DNA of 64,000 nt from Endocalyx cinctus. Taxonomy: Eukaryota > Ascomycota > Sordariomycetes > Amphisphaeriales > Apiosporaceae. A program made the translations under genes and the position numbers. How positions within the stretch are numbered: position 1 is the stretch's first letter; each line of letters starts with the position of its first letter. Location: contig BCKC01000002.1 in assembly GCA_001600455.1 (NCBI GenBank), positions 3,920,171 through 3,984,170 of the forward strand, given 5' to 3'. Below are positions 1 to 12,554 of the stretch, in pieces. Below the pieces are notes generated by a model. It saw only the letters and a program-made list of their open reading frames with translations, had not been told where the DNA came from and did not search any database.

Positions 1-660
1 ATGCTGTCGGCGTGCTAATTCAAATCAAACATATAATTACTACTTAAGTATATACTAGTATACATATATTGAGGCAGTGGAAATTGAAATTAAGGTTAGA
101 ACCTTAACTAGACGCCGAAACTACTACTGTCAGGGCGTAGACAGTGTTCTACCAAGAATATTAATATACGCCTAACCTAGCTCAAAGCTATGGTAAAGTT
201 CCAGTCTTTCCTCCTTTCATTGCATATTTTCTAACGCAACATCTACATTTTTTTTTTTTTGGGTGTTATAACAGTTTGCTTTGCATATAAACAAGATGTG
301 TGTATGCATATGACAGCATTAGTTGTGCATCACGCGATGCAAATGCGCTACATAACGTCACTGACGACTTCTGTGTAGGCTGACAGAATGATACAGCATA
401 GCTTAGTCCATAAACAATATTTCCTTTCGTGTAAGGCCAATGTTTAAAATCTGCGGCGTAAAAATGGAGGTTGCAGACAATGATAAATGCGATTGGTTGC
501 GTCTCGTTAAAGACTGCGGGGGGAGCTGTGTTGAACTGCACCAACAGCGTCATAATGCAGCAGAAGGCGATTTCTATTAAACGAAAAGATCATCCCAAGA
601 AGTTTTCGAACAACATCGTTTTCTTTTCTTTTTTTTTGAAGCAAATGTTACCAGTCACTT
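1..660. other. intergenic, no gene seen
   Basis: No coding signal that I can support. The stretch is AT-rich with a T13 run near 248-260. It lies downstream of the DUF1295 gene on the minus strand and so includes that gene's 3' UTR. Short open frames on both strands have no family resemblance. Confidence 0.5.
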
Positions 661-1899
661 CTATTTTGCGCCGCCCTTCTTTTCTAATTCGCTTGTTCGA
701 GAGACCTTTGGTTTTGCCGCTTTATAAGCCGTGAAGCCAGGAATGAACATGGGAACCTGGCTCTGGTAGTGCTTATAGTCTGCATACTTTCCAGACGTAA
801 TCAACTCGGTAAGCCAAGTTGATGCCTGGAAAAGCATGATCAAGGAGAACGAGCCAACTCCGACCCAGCTGTAGAGCACGCTGCCTGCGTAGCAGCTCCA
901 TTGGTATAGGACAAACCAAATTGACTGTTCAGCGGCAAAGTTCGGATGTCTGCTATAGGCCCAGAGTCCGGACGTGATAAAGCCCCGGTCGAGTTCTTCT
1001 TGGGAGAAACCGCAAGAGCGAGGCACCTTCGCGGTCTTCTGGTATTCTTTCTTGGCATTTTGGTAATCTATAATACAGTTAGTACTGTCTTCCGACTCTG
1101 TAAGGCAGAAAAACAAGAACATACCCCATTGTTGACCGTCGCTGAACCACTCAGAAAGGATTAGTCCAAACTGTATGGAGGCGAAAAAGAGATCTCCAAA
1201 TGTTACGTTCTGCTCGAATTTCGACGCAAGTAAAATGATATATGTTGGTGCGGCCATAAGGTACAGTAACACACTCTGAATGAAGGATATGAAGGTTACG
1301 TTAAGAATGAAGAACAAGGCCGGGTGAACCTTGGCGCGAATGATCTCCCTGATGATTGTTAGCAGGGTGGCCCCCTCGTGGCATGGTGGAAGGACTAAAA
1401 ATATCTACTGACCATCGATAATCCTCAGATCCAATGTTGTAGCCACCTTTGCGCCAATAATTATAAGTTAACCGGACCTATATTCACACATCGGGTAAGT
1501 TACATAGACCATGAAAAAATTTGTCTACGGCAAGCATACACTCCAAGTCAAACTCCATAGCATCGCGAGATCTAACCTCTGGCTTGGAAGACCATTGATA
1601 TGAGACCACACGGTAAAATGAGCGATGTAAAAGGTAGGTAATATGCTCCAGCTACGGTCAACCTGAGACCAATTCCTGTTGTATTCCGAAACGACGAGGA
1701 AGACGCCACCGAGGAAGATGGAGAATGCCAAACCCGATATGAACGGGTTTGTCTCCTTGTATAGCTCAACAAGCGATTCGCGATTCGATACGGTATCGAC
1801 GACCTTCCATGGTAGGTCGTAGAGTTGCGGGAGATACGGTTCGACGACTTTGGCGTAATCGGTACAGTCTTTAAGACCTAGAAGTATAGGTAGAGGCAT
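661..1899 (-). CDS. DUF1295 / steroid 5-alpha-reductase-like membrane protein
   Basis: Spliced model with three exons: 1899-1540, 1477-1413 and 1348-661, giving 370 aa. Introns are 1539-1478 (GTATGC..TAG) and 1412-1349 (GTCAGT..CAG, with a GCTAAC branch site). Both are in phase and restore the continuous conserved core around WRKGGYN and EDYRWEIIRAK. The C-terminal half contains the RHPNF motif followed by EQSIWFVLYQWS and several hydrophobic helices. This is characteristic of the DUF1295 family, which is related to the C-terminal domain of steroid 5-alpha-reductase and ICMT enzymes. Members are integral membrane proteins, and those studied act as NADPH-dependent reductases or lipid-modifying enzymes, so the substrate here is unknown. 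The start ATG at 1899 is the first in frame and gives the usual family length. The gene is divergent from the TOP3 gene across 860 bp. Confidence 0.85.
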
Positions 1900-2759
1900 T
1901 TCGAGTTATATTATATTCAACGGTGTGCTAACGATTCGTAAGGGGAATATTAGTTTAGAGTTTGGGGATCATTGAAACCTGGAGCAATAAAAAACCAGTA
2001 TATATATATGTGTGTGTACAATATTTTTGAACTACATGAAGTGGACGTCATAGAACTTTATAGGTCCTTTGTTTAAATGAGCCTGACGGAATCATGGACT
2101 TACTATGTATGACATACACCGTTCAGTCACTAAATAAAGATGATGATAATTATAGGGTCAACACTACACCCAATTAATGATGGAAGCTCTCAACTACATT
2201 TGCCCTAGTAAGCTTTAAGTGGAGAGCTATGGGCTTACATAACGATGTACGTACCTTGATTTTGTACTAGGCACGGCGCATCACAAATTCCGGCACTGAA
2301 AGTCGCGTATTTTTATTTGGTAATAATACCTTGTAGTACTGGATATATCTATTATTTACATATTTTAATATCTGCTGGCGACGACCATTTGGGCGATGGT
2401 TAAGGTTGAATCAATTTAATAATTTATCGAAATTGATTGAGGCTGAGCTGAAATTACAGGTCGATTATTTTATCCCATGTGTAAAGATTTCCACGTTCGA
2501 ATATTGCTATGACGATAGGGGATTTTAATCTCATACAGGAATACCTACCTCTAAGTAGGTAAAATCCAAATCCAAATCCAAATCCAAATTTTTGATTTGG
2601 GTGTAGAATGGAGAAAGACCGATTGGTTTTTAAGTTATTCTCTTGACGCGTGAGGATATGTTACCTCTGACACTAAATCGCGTAATTTCCAATTCTTTAT
2701 GTCGAAGGTCGTGCTTAGGACATAAACCAAAGTTATTATACACGCGCTCGAAGTCCACC
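1900..2759. promoter_or_regulatory. shared divergent intergenic region
   Basis: This 860-bp stretch separates the divergently transcribed DUF1295 and TOP3 genes and must hold both promoters. It has a short inverted repeat ACCTAC/GTAGGT at 2543-2560 and the hexamer tandem repeat annotated separately. I recognise no defined transcription-factor site. Confidence 0.45.
2564..2589. repeat. (ATCCAA)4 microsatellite
   Basis: Four perfect copies of ATCCAA in the DUF1295/TOP3 intergenic region, 170 bp upstream of the TOP3 start codon. It is not telomeric in sequence. Confidence 0.8.
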
Positions 2760-5037
2760 ATGAAAATCCTATGCGTCGCGGAGAAGCCGTCTATTGCGAA
2801 AGCGGTCGCTGGTCACCTCTCCGGAGGTGACGCCCGACCGGTGGGTGCTTTCACCATTCCCGTGTCTAGTATATCATCGCTGAATCAACCGTATGTAGTC
2901 TGAAGTTCCCGGTAACAAATACGTTAAGAATTATAAATTCAACTATAATTTCGGTCATATCTGGGGACAGTGTGAGGTCATTATGACTTCGGTCCTGGGC
3001 CATCTCACTTCTGCCGATTTTCCTGAGAACTACAAGAACTGGGAACACCCTCCACCAGATACTTTATTTGAGGCTCCAGTTATTGTGGATGTCTCATCTG
3101 TAAGTAGTCCCTTTCCTGCGGCACATGGAGATTATTGAATTACCATATTCATTACTGAGTATTTATAGGATAAAAAAGCTGTTGCCAAAAATATCGAAAG
3201 GCAGGCTCGATTCTGCAATGCTCTATGTATATGGACTGATTGCGATCGAGAAGGCGAGCATATAGGATGGGAGATATGCGAAGCCGCGAAGAAAGGCAAT
3301 TCATTACTTGAAATCAAAAGGGCTAAATTTAGCAATATAGAGAGAGCGTAAGAAACCCCAATCTGTGCTCATTTGCCTATGCCTATCGCTAACCTATCTC
3401 AGCCATATACGGCATGCCGCTCAGAACCTCATAACACTTGACAGGAGGCAAGTCGATGCTGTCGCCGCCCGAATAGAACTGGATTTAAGGATAGGATACG
3501 CATTTACCCGCTTTCTTACCCTCAACCTGAGGCCTTTGGGCGGGCCTCTTCAGAATCTTATGCTGAGCTACGGTGAGTCGAATCTACGCGGAATGAGAAT
3601 TTATATTAATCTTATTTAGGTTCCTGCCAATTTCCGACCCTGGGGTTTGTGGTTGATCGCTACTTTCGAGTCAGGAACTTTAAACCAGAGCCCTTTTGGC
3701 TCATCAAAGTGATGCATAAACGAGAAGGTATCGACGTTAACTTTTCGTGGTCGCGGCATCGCTTATTTGACAGGGCTGCTGTCACTATATTATTCGAACG
3801 CTGCCTTGAGGCGAAGAAGGCCAAAGTCACAAAAGTCCAGGAGAAGCCCACTAAGAAATGGAAACCATTACCGTTGACCACCGTCGAAATGCAGAAAATG
3901 GCGACTAGATTCTTGCACATGACCGGTCAAGAAGCCATGACGGCTGCTGAAAGCCTTTACAATAAAGGATTTATTAGTTACCCCAGAACCGAAACCGATC
4001 GATTCGACAAAGGTATGAACCTTCGCTCGCTGGTTCAGAAACAGACCGAATCCTCTTCATGGGGTCCATTTGCTCAGAATCTCGCCGACGGCGGATTTCA
4101 ACAGCCTCGAGAAGGCCGTAATGACGATAAGGCTCACCCTCCTATTCACCCTATCGCGTATGTTCATCCGTCTAAACTTAACGAGAATGAGAGAAAGGTA
4201 TACGAGTTTGTGTCGAGGCGGTTTCTAGCATGCTGCTCAGAGGATGCCAAAGGAGTTGCTACAGATGTCGACATCATATACGGGGATGAGTCATTTCATG
4301 CCCACGGAGTCGTAGTTCTGGAGCGTAACTATCTCGAAGTATACGTGTACGAGAAATGGACGGGTAGCGTTCAACTCCCGAAATTCACCGTAGGAGAAAC
4401 TTTCGAACCTACCGAGGCTCTCATGACGGAAGGCAAAACCGCGAGGCCTAGCTATCTTACCGAAGCGGACCTGATCGCTTTGATGGATGCGAACGGTATC
4501 GGAACCGATGCAACTATGGCTGAACATATTCAAAAGATTCAAGACAGAGACTACGTTAGGACAGTGCAAGGAAATGATAATGGCCAAGAGGATGATGGAG
4601 AAGAGGCCGAAGAAGCTCCTGCTCGGGCCGCTCGGGGCGGACGCGGTCGTGGCCAACGCGGTGGTAGAGGCCGCGGAGGGCGAGGAGGTTCCGCTCCCAG
4701 TGCGAGGGGCGGAGTGAAACAATTCATTCCAACTAAACTAGGGGTGGCTTTAATCGAAGGCTTCGATAGGATGAGGTTTGAAACCAGTTTGGGTAAGCCG
4801 TTCCTACGTAAGGAAATGGAATTGAAAATGAAGGCCATTTGCGAAGGCCAAATGAGCAAGGATCTGGTGATGAGAGAGAATATTAAACAATATCGCGATA
4901 TGTACGCAAAGTCGGCACAAAAGCTAAATGTTCTTAAAGAGGTAAGAGTTGATAAACTTGCAGGGTTACGTTGGGTGTGGAAATGCTAATCGGAGTTATA
5001 GGCTTGTCGTCAATATGTTCTTGGGGACATCCACTAA
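2760..5037 (+). CDS. TOP3: DNA topoisomerase III (type IA)
   Basis: Six-exon model: 2760-2840, 2899-3099, 3169-3347, 3403-3572, 3620-4941 and 5002-5037, giving 662 aa. The yeast enzyme is about 656 aa. All introns are GT..AG and in phase. The enzyme relaxes negatively supercoiled DNA by single-strand passage and works with a RecQ helicase and Rmi1 to dissolve recombination intermediates in the nucleus. The Toprim domain begins at the N-terminal VAEKPSIAKA and contains TDCDREGEHIGWEI (metal-binding D-x-D). The catalytic tyrosine is Tyr331 in GFISYPRTETDRFD. An arginine/glycine-rich insert lies near residues 545-570 (4621-4700). There are no zinc-finger cysteine clusters, as in budding yeast. 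The last short exon replaces an unspliced read-through ending at 4989. The first intron (2841-2898) is the least certain junction. Confidence 0.92.
4621..4700 (+). other. RGG-box segment within TOP3
   Basis: This stretch of exon 5 encodes a low-complexity arginine/glycine run with several RGG and RGRG units (about residues 545-570 of the predicted enzyme). RGG boxes bind RNA or single-stranded DNA and are methylated by arginine methyltransferases in well-studied proteins. Here the run sits inside the C-terminal part of the catalytic core and not at the extreme C-terminus. Confidence 0.8.
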
Positions 5038-5628
5038 AAGAGGAACAGAAATGCATAGCAGTCATGCAGTTTCTCTCATTCATCCGACTTCTAGAGTCTG
5101 ATCGTCATATTTTTATAATGATATGACTGATTTTAGGCCGTGTCAGTATAAACTTACCCAACGTCTTGCCGCTGCAGAAGCTTAATGGCACGGTCTCCTT
5201 ACAACAGTGTGATACTGCAAACTTGGGCTACAGAATATGCTGACTGAGCGAATAAACAACAATTCCGAGTATCGGTGCCTCGAAGGATCAATCATGCAAG
5301 ACCTGTTGAACGCAAAGTAGCACTTTCAGGCAAAAACGGGAGCTAGTGATCGTCGCCAGTGTGCCGGCGGGAGACTACGGAATTTGTTGAGGCTTTATAT
5401 GCGTGTGAGGCATATATATGGCGGAATTGTCCAATGAAGGACGATTTCACGGAATTCAATCGGTCAATTCATTCGTACACGTTGCCGGACAAGCAGATAG
5501 AAGCATCTCGTACACTCGCTACCAATACGTTGTTACATGGTAGGAATGATCGGGTGGGGGGGGGGGGGGCTATCCGTCAACGTGGGGGAAAATAAGTCCG
5601 CGTGGACGATGAGGGGAGGGGGGGGGGG

Positions 5629-5715
5629 NNNNNNNNNNNNNNNNNNNNNNNNNNNNNNNNNNNNNNNNNNNNNNNNNNNNNNNNNNNNNNNNNNNNNNNN
5701 NNNNNNNNNNNNNNN
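5629..5715. other. assembly gap (87 N)
   Basis: Run of 87 N. The left side ends in G11 at 5618-5628, and a G14 run lies at 5556-5569. The poly-G tracts probably caused the assembly break, so the true gap length and content are unknown. Confidence 0.98.
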
Positions 5716-7516
5716 GGGCGTTGCCGCGAGCATTATAGCGGGGTAAAAAAAAAAAGGAAGCTTTCGAAGACCGAGAAGAGAAGCTCGACACGAAGCTGCA
5801 AACCCCTCAGTAGTTGAACGTATTGTTTATGTGTTACCGGGCTAGGTTCTGTCCTATCCTGAAGACTTTTGCACACGTCGTGCACCGCGAAAAGTATGCT
5901 ACTCGGCACCCTCATTCCAGGCTAGGCGTCGTGTTACGGCCACTAACACTCGCCGCTAAGGACAGCCCATCACACATCTTTCGCATACGCATATGTCAAG
6001 GAAGTTTATAACTATTAGACGAATGGATCGTGAAGGTCCAAAATAAAAATCAAGAAAAGTCAAAATTCAGAGATGTCAACGCCTTGAAAATCTAATCCAA
6101 CTTCACGGTCCAATTTGGTTGGATGTCGTAATTTTAAGTACATAATGTTAGTTTGACAGAGGTTTCAATCATGTATATAATCCACATAATAAGTTGACTT
6201 GGTCGGCCCAAAGAATGGTAGCTGGGAATCGTCGAGATGCATGACATCGGGAATGAATCGACTTTTGAACCAATAATATGCAATGTTAATTGCAACGTGA
6301 GGAATATTTAGTGACTTATCCACAATCACTAGTCTTCGGGTCAGGCACTTATTTTCAAGAAAACCAAAGAAAAAAAGCAGTTAAAGAGTAGATTTTGTGG
6401 GATGTGAAGTCGAAGACTAAAGTAAACCTTAGTGTACAAGGGCTTGGATACACGCGCCTCTTTAATACGTGTAACGTCCGGACTAGCGAGGTAAAGCTCG
6501 AAGTCATAAAACTGAGACATAGCAACCATCGAATTACTAAATCCGATGTCTTGTCTTGAAATACGGAATGTTGATTTTACATTGTACAGGCACCGAGCGT
6601 AAAGTATCAAAGTAATTGGATTTGCATTGTTTCAATGGCACGTACTCCGTAAACGTTTCCTTATCTCGACCAGTATTTCATATACTACTGTGTACAAGTA
6701 TTTATCTTTTATCGGTGCTATCTATCGATGGATGTGCCGGACGATAGACGCCCACATGCTCAAGCCATAGGATAATCGATCTGCCGCTAAGAACAACACC
6801 AAAACCTGGATTCCCCCTGCTTGACATGCACGCGTGTCGGACAAAGTGGTTCCCCCAAACAGTAGGAGTATGATCGCGACGTCATAGCATCTTTTTCGTT
6901 TGACACTTCAATAGGTAGATCCATAAAAAAGAGCGAACTTCTTTGTTCTTGGTCATACAAAAGCCAACCAAACAAAAAAAGGGGGGGAATACCGAGTCAA
7001 AAAAAAAGTGAATCAAGAACAATTGCGCAAGGGAGAGAGATCAAGAGATCAATTCTATTGAGAAACAAGTGGAATTCTATCGACCGAAACAAAGAAAAGA
7101 ACCCTTTAGGGCTATCAATTACTAGAAGGACCCTATTAACCCCTGTATTTGGCTGTCTTGGGTGCTGATAAAGCCATACGACCTTAACCACACACCATCA
7201 CTATTTAGTTAGCGTACTTGCGCCCAGCCCGGCCTAACGCCATTATTTATAGAGCCAGACATACGATAGTGTAAAGTGAAGATGTTGACGACTGACGAAT
7301 GATAAGGGGCTGGTTGATCTGGTGACTTTCGGGAATATGGAGACGCACCTGAGTAAAGAGAAGAAGAGATATTTATTTTTATTTCGCATTTTTTATTATT
7401 ATTATTTTTACATGGGCGAACTTTTGTGTGCTCACGTACATTACGGATTACACTCGCTATGGATGTAAGTACATTACGCTATGTATACAATACGCTAAAA
7501 AACAGGAGTGAATATA

Positions 7517-7545
7517 ACCTGACCTGACCTGACCTGACATGACCT
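7517..7545. repeat. ACCTG pentamer tandem repeat
   Basis: Four perfect ACCTG units followed by two degenerate ones (ACATG, ACCTC) in the region upstream of the Stb3-like gene. A simple short tandem repeat. Confidence 0.75.
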
Positions 7546-8743
7546 CAACGAGACTTTTCTTAAATGTACAGTAAGACTACTAAGGTATGTAAGTATGTAA
7601 GCCAGCAGGGCCAGGAATAAAATGTTCTACTCTACTATAATTACATTCCTTGTTTGGAAGAAAAAAAAGAAGAAAAAAAGAAATGATAAAAGTAATAATA
7701 GACAAAGGAATATAGGGAGATGATTCAAATAAAGTGGTCATTTAATAGTAAACGTTCATATTATACACTATTATTGTCTCTTGGAAGACACTCTGTCGCA
7801 AGAAGTACCGGGTCGTCCAAGCCCCGGAAGAGCATCCGTAACGAAGCATCATTAAAGAATAATGAGTACTCCGTACATAATACTAGAATACTATTTTTTT
7901 TTACTCCTTACTTCATATTTTAACTTATTTAAAGCCCTACAAAACATACCCTAGATTGCTGGGTCCTAGCGTCTTAATAGGTAAGGTATTCAGCACAAAA
8001 AAAACATCAATCAAATGGTAACAAAAAAAAAAAGAGGATTATTATCCTTTTATAATCTCACGCCCATATATCTTATTACTTTTACACCCGAATTAATTTG
8101 GAGCAATCAAATCTATATTTCGCTTAGCGTGCTGGCATGTTCTAAACCTAGAACTTAGATGTTTATACATAAATAATATATTTACACCCCCCCTATCTTA
8201 TCCTGGTTACATGACTACTACTTTTACTTGTCTACTTAATTAAGTTACAGTCAGACCAGACTCATCAGCGATCAGTGATCACCCTGCTAGCCAGAAGTCA
8301 CATTCTTATTGACTTACCTGTCCATCGCCGCTGCTCACTTCCAGGTTTGTCTTTTCCTTTCCAACATCAATCAAAGGAAAAGAACAACAACAACACCAAA
8401 GAATATTGTAACGAAGAGTCCATCTATCTGTCACAGTCAAAAGATAATCGCGTCAGCGCTGCTAAATTGCCTATACTACTTTTTTTTTTAATTTTTTAAT
8501 TTTTGTTTTCGCATATCAAAGTCGAAAGCAAGAATTACTTTGTCGCCATTCTTATCTATTCCTACTTCGGACTTTTAGTTATGTAAGTACTACCATTTTA
8601 CCGATGACTCGACTCTCTTCACCACCACAATTCAAAACCATAACATTCAACTCTGCGCGTACCACCTCATTTTTATTCTACCTTTTTACTAATCCTTTGT
8701 CGCGTAACCATATAGACTTGTCTGAAAGTCCATTCGTTTGAAA

Positions 8744-9826
8744 ATGGCAACCATGGCAACCGCATCTGCTGTTCGCGATATCCCTCAGACCTCCCAGGTC
8801 GACCGAGACAACTTAACTGCTGTAGCGGCCCCTAGGAGCGTTCCTGTGACTAGACCTGAACCTCTTCCAACCCCCCCTAATTCCATATCACCGGCGTTGC
8901 CTCCTCACGGACTCAAGGCTCAACTCCAAAAAGCCAAACTCGACCCTATCGATTCGGACCTCGACCTTCACTCAGGGACAGAATCGGATATTGGTTCGCC
9001 GAGTTTTGAGTCTGCTGGTAACATCACTCCGGCCCTCCTGGCTAAATTCCATCTACCCGCCATCCTTCTGGGCCACGGACCCTTGGCCATCCGCCATATC
9101 ATGGGTTACCTGACAACCTCCGTTCCCGGATTTGCCGGTATTCCTCCTCAGAAGGCCCGAAGGCTGGTTGTCGCGGCGCTCGAAGGGCGCGGGCAAGGAC
9201 AAGGTGTCGAAGGAGGTGTGAGCGGCGAGGTTATGTTTGAGAAAATTGGATGGGGTCGATGGGATGCTCGACGTAGGGGCCAACCTCCTCGAGAGAGCTC
9301 GCCTCAACATCTATCCGCTGACGCGCATCCTTATGCGTCGGGAAGACCGATCAACATCCAAGGACCTGCTCGTCTGACCCGCGAAAATCTCGGAATGGTA
9401 GCCCGCGTTGAATCCGCGGCCTTTTCTCACGATGATCGCGTAGTCACCATGCTAGAGGACGAGGCTGATAAGATGTCCCTTGATTCCATGGATAGACCCG
9501 CATCGGCATCGTGCTCCTCGGCAGGTGACGATGATATTGTCATGAATGATGACCCCGAAGACGAAACTGACGACGAAGACTGGGCCGCCGTCGGCGCCGC
9601 TGCTTTGCGCGCGGCCTCCTATTCTACCCCGGCCGAGGCTCGTCTCGCCAACAGCTCCCTTCAATCACGTGTATATACCCCGGGAGCTTTGCGTTCCTTC
9701 TCTGGGAACACTGGTATGCTCCGAGAGCCACGACTAGACAACATCGATCTAGAGGCTTTGGCTGCCTCCCCGGACGCTCAGGAGCGCGAGGCCATCCAAG
9801 CCCTTCTACAACTCGGTTCTGTATAA
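8744..9826 (+). CDS. Stb3-like Sin3-binding protein
   Basis: Single-exon gene of 360 aa. I chose the ATG at 8744 (MATMATASAV) because the frame two codons further upstream starts with TTG. A Pro/Ser-rich N-terminus precedes a conserved block at about residues 95-176 with LLGHGPLAIRHIMGYLTTSV, PQKARRLVVAALEGR and FEKIGWGRWDARR. That block matches the fungal Stb3 / putative Sin3-binding domain. In yeast, Stb3 binds the ribosomal RNA processing element and links nutrient signals and the Sin3-Rpd3 deacetylase to ribosome biogenesis genes, so a nuclear repressor role is inferred here. A strongly acidic patch lies near residues 260-285. The C-terminal end (EREAIQALLQLGSV) also looks conserved. There is no neighbour within 2.7 kb downstream. 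Confidence 0.8.
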   Translation: MATMATASAVRDIPQTSQVDRDNLTAVAAPRSVPVTRPEPLPTPPNSISPALPPHGLKAQLQKAKLDPIDSDLDLHSGTESDIGSPSFESAGNITPALLAKFHLPAILLGHGPLAIRHIMGYLTTSVPGFAGIPPQKARRLVVAALEGRGQGQGVEGGVSGEVMFEKIGWGRWDARRRGQPPRESSPQHLSADAHPYASGRPINIQGPARLTRENLGMVARVESAAFSHDDRVVTMLEDEADKMSLDSMDRPASASCSSAGDDDIVMNDDPEDETDDEDWAAVGAAALRAASYSTPAEARLANSSLQSRVYTPGALRSFSGNTGMLREPRLDNIDLEALAASPDAQEREAIQALLQLGSV

Positions 9827-12554
9827 TAAATTTTGCATTGACGGCGTTTTACGGGTTCTTCGCATCGGCACGAAAGGATTGGTATCGGTTGGCGGGGCTG
9901 ATTGAACTGGTTATTTCGTTGTCCTCCATCTACCTGTTTGGGAAGGCGTTCACGACGGGTCCCGAGTATCTGGTATATTTTCATCCCATCAATGGCGTCT
10001 TCGGAACTCGGGAAACTATCTCATGAGCGACTTTATTTTCTCGAGGCGATGGAGTATCACGGACCGGAACGACACTTTTTTTTCTTTTTTCATCGTCGCC
10101 AATCTCTTTATCTACACCTCAGCATTTGCATTGCCGGCCTAATAAGTGGTACATAATAGCCACCCAAGGTCGTCGAAGCGCTTGGAGTTAATTTTCTTGA
10201 TTTTTTTTTTATTCCCCCCTCCCTCGGCACTCTATGATTTCACGACTTTCACTTCATCCACCTTTTAGCAATTTTGGCACCAGCAGGCGGACGACATCTT
10301 TCTTAGACCGTGGGCCGAGCATGTCATGGATTTTATTCATCGTTCGGTCTCCAAAGATCCGCGTTGGCAGTATTGTTGCGTTTTCATAATCCCGCACTTA
10401 TACCCCCTACTTTGGCAATGTATATATTTGATTTGGCCATCCCCTTTCTATTTTGGCGCGAAGGAACCTCCCTACTTCAACAGCATTTGGGGGCGTGTGT
10501 TTATTTTGCATCATGCGCGCGACTATTTTGTTTTTATTTTCTTGGACTCTTGGTGTGGGTCCAGTGTTTTGACTACCCTCTTATTGGGCAGAATAATTAG
10601 CACCTGTTGGTTGAAACGGTCACGCTTGTGGCAAGTGAAGGAGACTACGTATGGATAGATATTGTGGAGAGTGCGATATGTGGCGCAAGCTAGATGTGTA
10701 AAAAGAAGCACTGAAGGAGATAAAAAGAAACAAAAAAAAATGGTGATGTTGGTTAGTGGGAGCGAAGAACGACGACAGCAAAAGTTTACGTGAACTTGTA
10801 CCGGAGTTTGGAGCAATCGCGGTCAGTTATGACATGCTCAAGACAATGGATCTTGCACCCACGAGGAGCGACCTTAGTCTGCAGAGACTGTCTTTCCCAG
10901 ACATTGTGAGCAGCACAGATAATTTGCGGTACTTTGTTGCTGAGGATACAACACTCAGATTTAGCATTACCTAGCTTAAAAGTAATTATTGCTCATCTAT
11001 CTATGTTACGGAAAGAAAGAATTTGACTGCTCAATCCTCAAAACTTATCTGAATTTCTCCTCGTAATCGTGATTATGCGTGATGGGATTTATATTGGCTG
11101 GACTCGTTTACTTTTTGATAGTTATCCAAGATGCTTTGTCCTTATCATATAAGACCCCCTGAGAGACTCGAACTCAACGAAGACGGGAAGTTGGCATGCT
11201 GGTGAGAGTTAAAGAAAGTTTAGTACGGCTGAAGGCCAAGCCCTTCGGCGCCGGATTCCGAGATTGCCACAAAGGGGCCCTTCGGGTTGAGGCTAGGAGA
11301 GAATGGTGGGAAAAGGAAATGTGAACGGTCGAAAGGATAATGGGAATACTAATAAGAAAGAAAGAGACTGGCTAAAGAAACGACTAAGACGATCGTTTCA
11401 GGGGCATCGTGCTTTAGCGTATCGCAGGGCTGAATTCTTTTCTTCACTCTTTCTACGTTCTGGTTACACGATCTCGATTTGGAAACCTTAAAAACACATA
11501 TGGCTACATGAGTCATGCGCCGTCGGTATGGTATCAGAATGATTGTGTCCGATATGGATTGATTTGACGGTGATCAATATCGTATTATATCGAGTACCAC
11601 CCGTTTCGTTAATGATATGAAGAGATAAATTCACGATATAGATTAGAAATTGAAATTACGTACGTAGTAAGATGAATCATTCACTATATTACGAAACGGG
11701 CAGAGATAAACATGGCGCCTCCGCAACGGACGGTAACATGTTTTCCTCCATTCCCGACTTTTTGGTTTTCTCTTCAGTATGACATAAGACGGTGAAAAAT
11801 TTCTTCTGCGAGCGCGAGGTGAGATTTTTTGTGCGCTGCGCCTTGCTGGTCAGCCTAACTATGATTCAGCCTAAGAACTTGCGTGCATATCGAAACTCTT
11901 AGCCTGTCGGTGTGAGTGTTGCGTCCCTTACAGGAAAAAAGAAAAAGGGCTTGCACCGTACGTATGCACGAGGAATAGCTTTAGGGCCAATGGGCGCATT
12001 TCGAATTATGTTTTTTTCGTGGGGAAAGAAGAAACTCCTTCCCTTCATTGGCGTTTTTTGTTTTTTTTTGTCGAGCCTAGCGCTGCGACATGCAGTATTA
12101 GGCAGCCAATCTTTTGGGGTTTGGGGTCCGGAATGTCGCCAATGATCTATCGAGCTGACATCTTACTCACATGCCCTCGTTTTTCTTTCCTTCTTTCTGT
12201 CGGAGGGCCAAGAAATGGCGGGGGCCCTCGTCCGGGATGGTAATATGATACAACTCAAAAGGCTTTGCTCGCATGCGTCTCCATAGGGAAATGAGTGTGT
12301 CACTCAGCTGAGCGCTCGCTGCCTTTTTTTTTTTTTTTCACTGAAGGAATAATACACTGCCACAGATTGTCATCTTTTGAATTTTCGTTTCGTCCCTCTC
12401 AAAGTGCTTTGTTTTATATATCATAATGTTTGGAGAATTTGGAAACGTGTTTGCATAAGAAAAAATAATGATTTGACGGTTGATAGAAATAAAACCAAAT
12501 TAAATACCAACGGCAGTAAACCGTCAAACTAGCTAGGTCACCCACCCGGCAATT
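9827..12554. other. intergenic, no gene seen
   Basis: 2.7 kb with T-rich runs (for example near 10076-10090, 12050-12070 and 12325-12340) and no supported coding region. The first part is probably the 3' UTR of the Stb3-like gene. Open frames here are short, often lack ATG, and show no domain. Confidence 0.45.

Larger units (their letters stand above)
5038..8743. other. long intergenic region with assembly gap
   Basis: 3.7 kb between TOP3 and the Stb3-like gene with no coding sequence I can support. It contains the poly-N gap, an ACCTG tandem repeat and many A or T homopolymer tracts. The last 500 bp before 8744 are C/T-rich and contain in-frame short upstream open frames, which suits a long transcribed 5' leader for the Stb3-like gene. 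The open frame near 5359-5595 starts with GTG and runs into the poly-G next to the gap, so I do not call it. Confidence 0.5.

Noticed and set aside
2564..2589. Telomere-like or interstitial telomeric repeat
   Set aside because: The unit is ATCCAA, unlike the fungal telomere TTAGGG, so it is only a microsatellite.
5359..5595. Open frame running into the poly-G next to the gap
   Set aside because: The start is GTG, the 3' part is homopolymer, and no family resemblance is seen.
10310..10974. Several overlapping frames of 70-110 codons
   Set aside because: All are T-rich translations without domain similarity and overlap each other on both strands.
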